A stretch of 64,000 bases of DNA from NCBI RefSeq assembly GCF_009796805.1, contig NZ_CP047029.1, forward strand, positions 1,229,501-1,293,500, in the 5' to 3' direction. A program made the translations under genes and the position numbers. Source of the stretch: Algibacter sp. L1A34 (GTDB lineage Bacteria; Bacteroidota; Bacteroidia; Flavobacteriales; Flavobacteriaceae). The notes beneath the pieces were generated by a model. That model worked only from the letters and a program-made list of their open reading frames with translations, ran no database searches and had not been told where the DNA came from. Positions 26,007 to 36,500 of this stretch are shown piece after piece. Positions within the stretch are counted from its first letter, which is position 1, and each line of letters begins with the position of its first letter.

Positions 26007-26048
26007 TGCGCAATCTTTTTGCGTACTAGATATTTTCTTATAAATTAG
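26007..26048 (+). promoter_or_regulatory. WYL gene promoter with overlapping 19-bp dyad, site 2
   Basis: TGCGCAATCTTTTTGCGTA (26007-26025) is the partner of the dyad at 24429. Its TTTG (26018-26021) lies exactly 19 bp before TAAATTAG (26041-26048), matching the Bacteroidota TTTG-N19-TAnnTTTG promoter with one mismatch in the -7 box. The operator therefore covers the -33 element, 41-59 bp before the WYL start codon, a position suited to autoregulation. Confidence 0.6.
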
Positions 26049-26065
26049 AAGAAATATTTTAGAAA

Positions 26066-27787
26066 ATGGCTGTAAATAAAAACGCATTAATTAGATATAA
26101 AACTATTGATAAATGCCTTCAAAACAATTTTAAGCACTGGACACTTAATGATTTAATTGAGGCTGTTTCTGATGCTTTGTATGACTATGAAGGCAAAGAT
26201 GTTGATGTTAGTAAACGTACAGTACAATTGGACTTGCAGATGATGCGTAGTGATAAACTGGGTTATAATGCACCAATTGTAGTTTACAACAGGAAGTATT
26301 ATAAATATGAAACTGAAAATTACAGCATTACAAATAGCCCAATTTCTAATCAAGATTTAACCAAGCTATCAGAAGCTGTTTCTTTCTTAAAACAGTTTCA
26401 AGGTTTTTCTCATTTTGATGAATTAGGAAGTATGGTTCAAAAACTAGAAGATCATGTTTATACACAAAAAACGCATAAAAAATCGTTAATAGATTTCGAG
26501 AAAAATGAAAACCTAAAAGGTTTAGAGTTTCTAGATGAATTATACCAAAATATCTTAAAAAAGCAAGCAATCGAAATAACATATCAATCTTTTAAGGCTC
26601 GACAAGAAAACACATTTACATACTACCCTTATTTACTAAAAGAATTTAGAAATCGTTGGTTTTTAATAGGAAAACGATTTAAAAATGAAGGCATTATGAA
26701 TTTAGCTTTAGATCGTATTATTTCAATAGAAAAAACGGATAAAACTTTTATTCCTGACGATACTTTTAATTCCGAAACCTACTATAAAAATGCCATAGGT
26801 GTCTCAATAAGTCCAACTATAGCAACCGAAAACGTATTACTTTACGTAAATCGCAAACACGCACCTTACGTACTAACCAAACCCTTTCATCATACTCAGA
26901 AAGAAGTGGCTCGCGATAACTATGGCGTTACCATTTCCTTAGATGTTCAATATAATTTTGAGTTAGAAAAAGAAATTTTAGGTCTTGGCGAAAACATAAA
27001 GGTAATTGCGCCAGAACGTTTAAAACGTAACATAAAAGAACGACTCCATGATGCTGTAGATGCATACGAAACTGAAATTAATGATAAAAATTTACGAACT
27101 ATTGCAAAGCGGTTAGAACATAAAGGATTTGGCATTTTAAATCATGTGTATACTAATAGAGATATCCGAAAATTAAAATCGAAATTAGATACATACATTA
27201 AAGAAAATAAAGAACAAGCATTTGGCATGCGAGAAGTATTTAAAAAAATGCCAGAGTTAAAAGGTATTCTATTTAACAAAAATTTTAAAAAATTAATAAA
27301 AGCTATCGATAAAAACGTCTTTTTAACTAAAGCTATCTATTTTGATAAATCACCTAAAGATAATTGGTACGTAACTTGGCATCAAGATATACCAATAAAT
27401 GTATCCGAAAAAATAGATACCGAACTTTTTGGCTCATGGACCAATAAAAAAGGAGTTATTAGTGTATGTCCACCAGAAAATATTTTAAAAAACACATTCT
27501 CTATGCGTATTCATTTAGACGATACTTCAGCAGAAAATGGCGCTTTAAAAGTTATTCCAGGTTCTCACAACAAGCGCTTAACACATGATGAAATAAAACT
27601 AATAACAAACAACTCCATCCCTTATGTAAGCGAGGTAAACTCTGGTGGTGTGCAATTAATAAAACCCTTACTATTACACGCTTCACCTGTAACAAAAACA
27701 CAACGAAGAAGACGCGTTTTACATCTGGAATTCTCATCCATAGACTTACCAAACAACTTAAAATATGCCGAATACAAAAGTTTATAA
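26066..27787 (+). CDS. WYL-domain regulator fused to a PhyH-like Fe(II)/2-oxoglutarate dioxygenase domain
   Basis: 573 residues. Residues 1-about 345: N-terminal HTH (NDLIEAVSDALYDYEGKDVD, KRTVQLDLQMMR), then a WYL core (AIEITYQSFKARQENTFTYY, YYPYLLKEFRNRWFLIGKR) and the WCX-like end (LGLGENIKVIAPERLKRNIK). Residues about 350-573 look like phytanoyl-CoA dioxygenase: a WHQDIPI segment supplying HxD, the ENGALKVIPGSH turn, a distal His in LLHAS and an RRRVLHLEF Arg for 2-oxoglutarate. WYL proteins are frequent regulators of RtcB loci and defence genes. An oxygenase fused to the regulator suggests sensing or modification of a damaged nucleic-acid ligand. Divergent from the repair unit and sharing its operator. 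Role inferred. Confidence 0.85.
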   Translation: MAVNKNALIRYKTIDKCLQNNFKHWTLNDLIEAVSDALYDYEGKDVDVSKRTVQLDLQMMRSDKLGYNAPIVVYNRKYYKYETENYSITNSPISNQDLTKLSEAVSFLKQFQGFSHFDELGSMVQKLEDHVYTQKTHKKSLIDFEKNENLKGLEFLDELYQNILKKQAIEITYQSFKARQENTFTYYPYLLKEFRNRWFLIGKRFKNEGIMNLALDRIISIEKTDKTFIPDDTFNSETYYKNAIGVSISPTIATENVLLYVNRKHAPYVLTKPFHHTQKEVARDNYGVTISLDVQYNFELEKEILGLGENIKVIAPERLKRNIKERLHDAVDAYETEINDKNLRTIAKRLEHKGFGILNHVYTNRDIRKLKSKLDTYIKENKEQAFGMREVFKKMPELKGILFNKNFKKLIKAIDKNVFLTKAIYFDKSPKDNWYVTWHQDIPINVSEKIDTELFGSWTNKKGVISVCPPENILKNTFSMRIHLDDTSAENGALKVIPGSHNKRLTHDEIKLITNNSIPYVSEVNSGGVQLIKPLLLHASPVTKTQRRRRVLHLEFSSIDLPNNLKYAEYKSL

Positions 27788-27790
27788 CAC

Positions 27791-27815
27791 AAAAAAAGCA
27801 CCCTAAAAGGGTGCT
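27791..27815 (-). terminator. terminator between WYL-PhyH and TerB-like genes
   Basis: AGCACCCT-aaa-AGGGTGCT (27797-27815) followed on the minus strand by seven T. It ends the TerB-like transcript and may also serve the convergent WYL-PhyH gene. Confidence 0.85.
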
Positions 27816-27844
27816 AATATTATAAAGTAGATTCTTAAAATATA

Positions 27845-28276
27845 TTATTTATTCATATTTTTTATAGCATCCTTAAACACCTCTAAACTCACATCATCAT
27901 TAACTAATACTAATGCCTTATCCACAATATACTTTACGTTTTCAGTATGAAACCCTATACCTAAAGCTATTTTTCTAAGTAAAACCTCTTCGCGGTCGTG
28001 TTTTATTTTATCTACATAAACCATACGCGTTAAATCATACAAACGCTCTAAACGACGTTCATAAGACGTTGGTGGATTAATAGGGTGTTTTTTATAATTC
28101 TCCAATATAAGATTATAATCGGCCTCACCAATATCTAAACGGCGTGCTAAACGCTGTAAAAATGCTTTCTCATCATCAGAAATAACTCCGTCACCCATTG
28201 CTATTTTTACAATTGCAGCAAAATGATCTTCATTACGCTTTTTAAAACCACTATCAAATAAATCTGAAAACGACAT
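27845..28276 (-). CDS. TerB-like protein
   Basis: 143 residues, all helical. The segment AAIVKIAMGDGVISDDEKAF with LARRLDIGEADYNLILENY matches TerB/DUF1332-type folds in which acidic residues bind metal. Signal peptide absent; cytosolic. Members are common single genes in flavobacteria and rarely tied to tellurite. It stands between the repair island and the kinase operon, with terminator and repeat copy C on its two sides, so it is probably monocistronic. Confidence 0.7.
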   Translation of the reverse strand: MSFSDLFDSGFKKRNEDHFAAIVKIAMGDGVISDDEKAFLQRLARRLDIGEADYNLILENYKKHPINPPTSYERRLERLYDLTRMVYVDKIKHDREEVLLRKIALGIGFHTENVKYIVDKALVLVNDDVSLEVFKDAIKNMNK

Positions 28277-28349
28277 ATATTTCTCTTTTTTTTAGTGATG
28301 CAAACCTACATATTTTTTTTAATATTTTAATCCGAAATTTCAAATATTT

Positions 28350-28426
28350 GGGCGTTACCACAAGGGTCGGGCTTTCGGTAGTCGCTCTCTTCGAGGAGCT
28401 TCAACAAATACCTCAATCCCTAACGC
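28350..28426 (+). repeat. flavobacterial intergenic repeat, copy C
   Basis: Shortest copy, 77 bp: GGGCGTTACCACAAGGGTCG then GGCTTTCGG, a short AGTCGCT...GAGCTTCAAC centre, and CAATCCCTAACGC. Between the kinase 3' end and the TerB-like gene. Confidence 0.85.
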
Positions 28427-28497
28427 GGAAAGAATTACTGTAAATTTGTTATTCAACTATATAAATTAACCCCCTTCTTAGTTGCTAAATGATGGCT

Positions 28498-30294
28498 TTA
28501 TTTGGGTATAGTAAAGAAAAATGTTGTGCCCTTATTTAATTCAGATTCAAACCAAATTTCTCCACCTAAAGATTCTACTATTTTTTTACAAAAGGAAAGA
28601 CCAATACCTGTACCCTCGTATTCTTCGCGAGAATGTAACCGTTGAAAAATAGAGAAAATTTTATGTTTATGTTTTTCTGCAATACCAATTCCATTATCCG
28701 TTACCTCAAATTGCCAAAAAGCTTTATTCTGCTCTTCTAGAATAAAGGTTGTATAATTTATTGTTACTTGCGGGCTTACTCCAACTTTTTTAAATTTGAT
28801 AGCATTATTTATTAAGTTTTGAAAAACACCTCTAAGTTCTACTTTGCTACCAGATACGGTAGGCAAATCTTGATATATTATTTTGGCATTAAAGCGCGTA
28901 ATAGCATTTGCTATATCAGATGTGATTTCATTTAATAAATCATTACAATCAACATTAGTCTTATCTTTAGATTTACCTAATTTAGAATATTCGAGCAAGT
29001 CGTCTATTTGCGTTCTCATGCGCTCGCTAGATTTATCTATAAAATCCATACTAGTCATAGCATCCTCGTCGAGCTTGTCTTTATAATCATCCTTTAAGAG
29101 GTCTATAAGTCCAGAAATAGTCGCTAATGGCTCTTTTAAATCATGACTTGTAATATATGCGAATTCTTCTAATTCCTTGTTTTTAGAAGCCAATGTAAAA
29201 GATTGGTTATAAATGGTATCGTTCTTTTGTTTTAAAACATTATTTAATCGCTTTGTACTGTAATAATTTTTAAAAAGCACCCATCCAAATATAAGAGCAA
29301 ACAATATCAATATTAACAATAAATAGTTAACAGTACGCTGTGTATTTAGTTTTTCACTAATAGCCCTAGCCTTTACTTCTTCATTTAGAATATCTTCTTT
29401 TTGTTTCGCTAGAGTTGTTTGTTGTATCTCAATTTCACTATTACTTAACACAATTTGCTCTTTCTGTTTATTAAGAGAATCTATTTGTTTAAGAATACGA
29501 TGTTCTAATTCTTTTTCTATAATTAATTTATCGGAGTATTTTTTCTTTTGAAATTCTGAAATCGAGATAAGCTCTTTGATTTCAGTTTTTTGATTAACCA
29601 AAGATTGGTCTTTGGCTTTTAGTTTATTTTCATTAATGCTAATAATCTGCTTTTGAGATTGTATTTCTTCATCTTTAAGCTTAACACTATCTTCCGCTTT
29701 AGATAATTGATCTTTGGTTTTGGCTAATGTGTTTTCTGAGTTTTGGAAAAACTGTTTCCATTTTTCTATAGATGAAATGGCGTTTTTCCGAAGATTAAAA
29801 AAAGCTGAAATATTATTGCGCTGCATAAGATTTTCATTGATTTCATACTGAAAATCATTTCCCACATTAACAATATTTATCATAGAAGAATTATAAGGAT
29901 AATTCTCAGTGATTAGTAATGTGTTATTCCCTGATATTTTATTTAAAATATAATCAACATCAAAATTCTTATTGTAATTAGTATAAATAATATCAACATT
30001 TTCAATATCCTTTACACTGCTAAAACCAACCACCTTAACGGGTTTGTTTTTAATTTGTCTTTTTTCTGCTAGACTTTTTAAATCTATAATAGTTCGGTCT
30101 TTTCCTAAAACTCCAATAATAAATTCAGAGCTTATATTAGTATCACCGTAACTTGTTTGCTCTGCAATATTGAAAATAAAAATAGCGCGTTTAACACGCT
30201 TTACCTGCTCAATACTCGTGTTTTGAGAATAAACTTGCACAGAAGTTATATAGAATACTATAAAAACACATTTTATTAAAAAATTAGATTTCAT
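28498..30294 (-). CDS. YfiR-domain sensor histidine kinase
   Basis: 598 residues from ATG 30294, which lies 4 bp after the TonB receptor stop and begins a proper signal peptide (MKSNFLIKCVFIVF). An earlier ATG would overlap the receptor gene and spoil the signal. Order of domains: periplasmic YfiR/DUF4154-like domain (about 35-170), long coiled coil (about 175-300), membrane helix (YLLLILILFALIFGWVLF, about 315-335), HisKA with ITSHDLKEPLATISGL, and HATPase_c with NAIKF, DNGIGI and GTGIGLSFCKKIV. It probably senses a periplasmic or outer-membrane state reported by the co-encoded TonB receptor and signals to the response regulator. No receiver domain is fused. Confidence 0.9.
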   Translation of the reverse strand: MKSNFLIKCVFIVFYITSVQVYSQNTSIEQVKRVKRAIFIFNIAEQTSYGDTNISSEFIIGVLGKDRTIIDLKSLAEKRQIKNKPVKVVGFSSVKDIENVDIIYTNYNKNFDVDYILNKISGNNTLLITENYPYNSSMINIVNVGNDFQYEINENLMQRNNISAFFNLRKNAISSIEKWKQFFQNSENTLAKTKDQLSKAEDSVKLKDEEIQSQKQIISINENKLKAKDQSLVNQKTEIKELISISEFQKKKYSDKLIIEKELEHRILKQIDSLNKQKEQIVLSNSEIEIQQTTLAKQKEDILNEEVKARAISEKLNTQRTVNYLLLILILFALIFGWVLFKNYYSTKRLNNVLKQKNDTIYNQSFTLASKNKELEEFAYITSHDLKEPLATISGLIDLLKDDYKDKLDEDAMTSMDFIDKSSERMRTQIDDLLEYSKLGKSKDKTNVDCNDLLNEITSDIANAITRFNAKIIYQDLPTVSGSKVELRGVFQNLINNAIKFKKVGVSPQVTINYTTFILEEQNKAFWQFEVTDNGIGIAEKHKHKIFSIFQRLHSREEYEGTGIGLSFCKKIVESLGGEIWFESELNKGTTFFFTIPK

Positions 30295-30298
30295 AACA

Positions 30299-32998
30299 TT
30301 ATAAGCGTAATAAAATTTTAGCAAAGTAATTTGCGCCATTTACACCAAATTGCTGTACACGTCTGCTATAAGTTAAACTACCATTTACAGTGTTTGCAGA
30401 GTGTGTATGCTTATTTGGATATATATTAAAAACATTATTGCACCCAACAGTTGCTTGAAACCAATTCTGGTAGTTGTATGTTAAATATAGATCGGTAATA
30501 AACTTTGGATCGAATTTTTGGTCACGAGTCTCAATATTACCCGAAAACTCATTTAGTACCCAATTACTGGAATCACCATCGTCTGGATGGATATATTTTA
30601 CGCTTCCAAAATAAGTACCTACTATATTAAACTTGAAATCATTAATTTCATAATTTAAATAAGAGTTTACTTTAAAGTTTGGCTGAGCAGACTCTATTCT
30701 CGAACGCTCCTCTCGATTAAACAAAGATTCAACATCGTTATTTACCATATTAACTTTAGTAACTTCCGTTTTAGTGAAATTTGCAGATAGCTTTCCGTTT
30801 AATTTTCCTGCCCCTATTTTATTTTTATAATTAAAAGACATTTCTACACCATTAGTTCTAGAGTTTATGGCGTTAGTAAAAAACTGAGCAGCAGTAACAT
30901 TAAAAGGAGATAATAAATCCTCATAACCTTCATCAAATTGTCCAGATAACACAATACGATCCTTAATATTTATATTATAATAATCAAAAGAGAGGGTATA
31001 TTTATTTTCTATTTTAGTGCTTAAACCAAAGCTAAAGTGTTTCGATAATTCTGGTTTTAATTTGCTTACATCAAAAGCATCGGAAACCAAAGTACTTTCA
31101 TGATTAAAAGTACCGACCTGGCTAATATCTCCATCAAAAAATTGTGTACTAATTTTTTGAAAAAACACTTGATGCATAGATGGCGCTCTAAAACCTGTGG
31201 AATAACTTGATCGTAAAGATGTCTTTTTACCTAACTTATATCTAGCAGAAAGTTTCCAAAGCGAATTTTCTCCAAAGTCATTATTAGACTCATAACGAAA
31301 AGCCGCTTTAATTAAAACAGGTTCAATAGGTTTTAATTCTACATCTACATACCCAGAGGCGTTAGATCTATAACGAATAAGCTCATCCTGAGGTTGGATT
31401 CCTGGAAATACTTGGGCTCCAATAATTTTCGGTTTTGAAATGCCATTTTCATCAGTATAAATTTCACCACCATCGATATAAGAATCTTCTTCACCAGAAA
31501 TTATTTCATAACGCTCTACACGTATTTCTCCTCCAAAGGCTAAGTTAAGCCCATGCATGATATCGAAAGGTCTACTAAAATCTAAATTAGTCGTGTTAAG
31601 CTGGTATTGATAGCCACCAGATTTAAACGTTCTAGGCGAAATAAGTCCAAGTGAAGCATTGTTAGAGTTGTTAACAGTAAAATCTATACTGTTAGAACCC
31701 ATAGAGTGACTAAAATCTAAATCCCAATCGTTCTTTTTTCCTCTAATCCCAACCGTCATGGCATCGTCCTGTATGTTTGTAAGTATTTCTGGTGAAAAGC
31801 CATCTGGATGAAGCTCCTCAACCACGCGATCAACCTCTCTAGGAAATCGATAAAATCCTTTAGATGTGCCTTCTCTAGAATTACGCCCACCAAAAAAATA
31901 CAAATTGGCTTTATCAAAGAGTAATAATTCGCCATTAAAAGCTAACGCAGAATTTCGGGTAGCCGCACTACCAACTTCCATGACTTGTTTATCGTCATAA
32001 CCTGTTTGACCGAAAAAATCATTTTGTGATATTAATTGATTATCAAGCACATCGTCATCATCCACATAAATATTCCCTGTATAATCTCCTGCTCTATTAG
32101 TTGCACTTCTATCTCTAAATTCTCCAGTTATATTTATAAACCCCGTATTACCAATTTTTAAACCGAAATTACCACTAAAGTAATGGTTAACACCGTCTTT
32201 CTCTTGGTTAATTTTAGTTCCTGTATCAATATCTATAACATCGGTTTGTTTTTTAAGTATAATATTTATAACACCAGCAATAGCATCAGATCCATACTGC
32301 GAAGTTGCTCCATCTTTTAAGATTTCAATACGATCTACAGAAGCTACAGGTATAGCATTAAAATCTGTACCAACGCTTCCTCTACCAATGGTATTGTTAA
32401 CATTTAGCATTGAAGATGTGTGACGTCGTTTCCCATTAATTAAAACCAAAACTTGATCTGTCCCTAAACCTCGTAAAGTTGCAGGATCTATATGGTCTGT
32501 ACCATCAGAAACGGTTTGTTGTGTAGAATGGAACGACGGTACTAAATAATGTAACAATTGTCCTAATTCAAAATGAGAAGAATTGCTTATTTCTTCGGGA
32601 GTTATAATCTCAATAGGCACTGTTGTCTCCAACGCAGACTGTGGTTTAGAGCGTGTACCCAAAGACACGGGTTCATCTGCCGAAAACCCAGTTTCCAAAT
32701 GGAAATCAACACGAACCTCATCTCCTACTTTAAGAGATATAGCCTTACTTTTACTGTTATACATTATAAAAGAGGCTGTTATAACATAATCTCCTTCTTC
32801 AAGATCAAGTTTAAAATCTCCGTTTATATTAGTTGTTGTTTGAGTTTCATAGCCCTCAACACTTACTAAAGCTCCAGGCAATACACCAAACGTATCAGAT
32901 ATGTTTCCTTTTACAGATGCTCTATTTTGAGCATAAATAGTCGTATTCACAAAAAAACAAATGAATAAACATATTAATAGAAACCTCCTTTTTTCCAT
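30299..32998 (-). CDS. TonB-dependent receptor in a two-component operon
   Basis: 899 residues. Signal peptide, carboxypeptidase-like beta-sandwich about 25-105 (SVKGNISDTFGVLPGALVSV), plug about 120-240 (LIDGKRRH-like VLVLINGKRRHTSSMLNVNN, IEILKDGATSQYGSDAIAG), then a large barrel. Neither a SusD nor a glycan enzyme follows. It is translationally sandwiched: the response regulator gene ends 5 bp before its start and the kinase starts 4 bp after its stop. That is an unusual arrangement and suggests the receptor works as the input or output of this signalling pair. Confidence 0.9.
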   Translation of the reverse strand: MEKRRFLLICLFICFFVNTTIYAQNRASVKGNISDTFGVLPGALVSVEGYETQTTTNINGDFKLDLEEGDYVITASFIMYNSKSKAISLKVGDEVRVDFHLETGFSADEPVSLGTRSKPQSALETTVPIEIITPEEISNSSHFELGQLLHYLVPSFHSTQQTVSDGTDHIDPATLRGLGTDQVLVLINGKRRHTSSMLNVNNTIGRGSVGTDFNAIPVASVDRIEILKDGATSQYGSDAIAGVINIILKKQTDVIDIDTGTKINQEKDGVNHYFSGNFGLKIGNTGFINITGEFRDRSATNRAGDYTGNIYVDDDDVLDNQLISQNDFFGQTGYDDKQVMEVGSAATRNSALAFNGELLLFDKANLYFFGGRNSREGTSKGFYRFPREVDRVVEELHPDGFSPEILTNIQDDAMTVGIRGKKNDWDLDFSHSMGSNSIDFTVNNSNNASLGLISPRTFKSGGYQYQLNTTNLDFSRPFDIMHGLNLAFGGEIRVERYEIISGEEDSYIDGGEIYTDENGISKPKIIGAQVFPGIQPQDELIRYRSNASGYVDVELKPIEPVLIKAAFRYESNNDFGENSLWKLSARYKLGKKTSLRSSYSTGFRAPSMHQVFFQKISTQFFDGDISQVGTFNHESTLVSDAFDVSKLKPELSKHFSFGLSTKIENKYTLSFDYYNINIKDRIVLSGQFDEGYEDLLSPFNVTAAQFFTNAINSRTNGVEMSFNYKNKIGAGKLNGKLSANFTKTEVTKVNMVNNDVESLFNREERSRIESAQPNFKVNSYLNYEINDFKFNIVGTYFGSVKYIHPDDGDSSNWVLNEFSGNIETRDQKFDPKFITDLYLTYNYQNWFQATVGCNNVFNIYPNKHTHSANTVNGSLTYSRRVQQFGVNGANYFAKILLRL

Positions 32999-33003
32999 GT
33001 GGA

Positions 33004-33405
33004 TTACTTAACAAAGTTTAAAGCCTCATCTAAAAGAGTTGTAGACAATGGCTTATTAATATAGCTATTTATAAAGCTTGAGCTATTTGCTTTTTCTTGA
33101 TCCTGCGGGTTAGATGATGTTGTTAGCATAATAATTTTAATGCTAGAAGTAAATGTTTTATCCAATTTACTATATTCCTCAATAAACTCCCAGCCATTCA
33201 TTGCTGGCATATTAATATCTAGAAAAATAACATCCGGTTTTTTAACTAAACCATCCATCGCTTTTTGTAAATAAACTAAAGCATCAGCGCCACTGTTTAC
33301 AGATGTAATAGAGTTAAATGTATTGTGTTTTTTTACTATTTTTTCGTTATAAAAGTTCGTGAATTTATCATCATCGATGAGCAGGGTAGACTGAAGGGAT
33401 TCCAT
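33004..33405 (-). CDS. single-domain response regulator
   Basis: 133 residues consisting only of a receiver domain: acidic LLIDDD near the N-terminus, phospho-acceptor Asp in VIFLDINMPAMNGW (about residue 61), Thr in IIMLTTSSN and Lys in SYINKPLS. No DNA-binding or output domain. First gene of the RR / TonB receptor / YfiR-kinase operon; it probably relays phosphate or binds a partner protein in the manner of CheY. Confidence 0.92.
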   Translation of the reverse strand: MESLQSTLLIDDDKFTNFYNEKIVKKHNTFNSITSVNSGADALVYLQKAMDGLVKKPDVIFLDINMPAMNGWEFIEEYSKLDKTFTSSIKIIMLTTSSNPQDQEKANSSSFINSYINKPLSTTLLDEALNFVK

Positions 33406-33572
33406 TGGGAGATTTTTGCTATTTTTTTAAATTCTCATCTAAAATTTAGATAAAAAATGCAAAGTACTCAATAAGGATTAAATTTTGTACAATTTTCTTA
33501 AAAAAAACACAAAAGAGTCTAATTTTAAAAAAATATTAAAGCCTATATTTGTAACCGTAAAACCATAATTAG

Positions 33573-36500
33573 GTGAGTAAATCTATCCTCTCGCAAACGT
33601 ATTTACAGACTTTGCAAAAGCAAAATCTGCAAACTGCTGTTGCCAAAAACGAAAATAAAATACATTTAACTGGCCTTGTAGGCTCATCGTTATCCTTTAT
33701 AATATCAAGCATTTTTAAGGAAGCCGACAAGCCTTTTCTTATGGTTTTTGACGACAAAGAAGAGGCCGCTTTTTACCTCAACGATTTAGAGCAACTTTGC
33801 AATGATAAAGATGTGCTTTTTTACCCAGGAAGCTACCGTAGACCATACGAAATAGAAGAAACAGACAACGCTAATGTATTATTACGCGCCGAAGTTTTAA
33901 ACCGCATAAACTCACAGAAAAAACCAGCCATAATTGTTACTTATCCCGATGCCCTTTTTGAGCAAGTTGTTACTAGAAAAGAGCTAGAACGCAACACACT
34001 AAAAGTAGCAGTAAACGATAATTTATCAATAGATTTTGTAAACGAAGTCCTTTTTGAATACCAATTTAAGCGTGTCGATTTTGTTACCGAACCTGGTGAG
34101 TTTTCAGTACGTGGTGGTATTGTAGATGTATTTTCATTCTCTAATGATGAACCTTACCGAATAGAATTTTTTGGAGATGAGGTTGACAGTATCCGTACTT
34201 TCGATGTAGAAACTCAGCTTTCCATTGATCAAATAAAAAAAATAAACGTTATTCCAAACGTTGCCAATAAATTATTAGACGAAAAACGACAAAGTTTTCT
34301 AAAATACATCGCCGATAAAACAGTTATCTGTTTAAAAAATGCCGAGTTACTTTTTTCTAGAATCGACGATTTTTACAATAAAGCAGAAATCGCTTTCAGA
34401 AATTTATCTTCGGAAATAAAACAAGTAGAACCAAAGGAGCTTTTCTGCAATTCAACCTTATTAAAAAAACAATTACTAGATTTTTCAATTATCGAATTTG
34501 GAAGCTCGTCTATAATGACGAAAATTGGTAGCGTAGTGCAAAAAATAGAGTTTAAAACCACTCCGCAACCATCTTTCAATAAAAAATTCGATTTATTAAT
34601 TGAAGACCTAAACAGCAATCATAACAAAGGCTACACCAATTATATTGCCTGCGTAAGTGAACAACAAGCCAAACGCTTTCACGATATTTTTGATGATGTT
34701 GAAGGTGAAGTCTCCTACCAAACCATCGTGCTTTCTCTATACCAAGGTTTTGTGGATCACGATACAAAAATAGTATGTTATACCGATCATCAAATTTTTG
34801 AACGTTACCATAAATTCAATGTTAAAAACGGCTATGCAAAAAAGCAAGCCATTACCTTAAAAGAACTTACAAACCTAGATATTGGCGATTATGTAACACA
34901 CATCGATCATGGTGTTGGTCGTTTCGGCGGACTTCAAAAAATAGATGTTGAAGGCAAAAAACAAGAAGCTATTAAGTTGGTTTACGGCGAGCGTGATGTA
35001 CTATATTTAAGTATTCATTCCCTTCATAAAATCACTAAATTTAATGGTAAAGATGGCAAACCTCCCAAAATTTACAAACTTGGCAGCACCGCTTGGAAAA
35101 CTTTAAAACAAAAAACCAAAGCCCGTGTTAAGCATGTGGCATTTAATTTAATAAAACTTTACGCTAAGCGGAAAACAGAAAAAGGCTATCAATATAATCC
35201 CGATAGCTACATGCAACATGAATTGGAAGCATCTTTTATTTACGAAGACACACCCGACCAAAGTAGCGCAACTGCCGATATTAAAGTCGACATGGAAAGC
35301 GAACGCCCTATGGATCGTTTAATCTGTGGTGATGTAGGGTTCGGTAAAACCGAAGTAGCAATTCGAGCCGCCTTTAAAGCCGTAGATAATGGTAAACAAG
35401 TCGCTATTTTAGTACCAACTACCATTTTAGCCTATCAGCATGCAAAAACATTTCGTGAGCGTTTAAAAGATTTCCCTGTAACGGTAGATTATGTTAATCG
35501 TTTTAGAACTGCAAAAGAAAAACGCACCACTTTAGAAGGATTAGAAAAAGGAAGTGTTGATATTATAATCGGCACACACCAACTTGTAAACAAAAATGTA
35601 AAATTTAAGGATCTCGGGCTTTTAATTGTAGATGAAGAACAAAAGTTTGGTGTTGCAGTAAAGGAAAAATTAAAAACACTAAAAGATAATGTTGATGTCT
35701 TAACGCTAACCGCAACGCCTATTCCACGAACGCTACAATTTAGCTTAATGGCAGCCCGAGATTTATCTGTTATTACTACGCCGCCTCCAAACCGATATCC
35801 AATAGAAAGTAATGTTATTCGTTTTAACGAGGAAGATATTCGTGATGCCGTGAGTTATGAAATTCAACGTGGCGGACAAATTTTCTTCATCCATAATAGA
35901 ATTGAAAACATAAAAGAAGTTGCTGGTTTAATTCAACGTTTAGTCCCAGATGCTAAAATTGGTATTGGCCATGGTCAATTAGATGGTAAAAAACTAGAAC
36001 ACCTCATGCTATCCTTTATGGATGGCGAATTTGATGTTTTGGTAAGTACAACTATTATTGAAAGTGGTTTAGACGTACCAAATGCCAATACTATTTTTAT
36101 AAATAACGCTAATAATTTTGGTTTAAGTGATTTACACCAAATGCGTGGTCGTGTTGGGCGAAGTAACAAGAAGGCTTTTTGCTATTTTATTACGCCAGAA
36201 TACTCGGCTATGACGGACGATGCCAGAAAACGTATAACCGCATTAGAACAATTTACAGAGTTAGGAAGTGGTTTTAATATCGCTATGAAAGATTTAGAAA
36301 TTCGTGGTGCTGGCGATTTACTTGGTGGAGAACAAAGTGGGTTTATTAATGAAATTGGATTCGATACCTATCAAAAAATATTAAGCGAAGCTATTGATGA
36401 GCTTAAAGAAAATGAGTTTAAAGACTTATATGATGAGCCCGAAGAAGATCGCGTTTACGTAAAAGACGTGACCATCGATACCGATTTCGAACTTCTTTTC

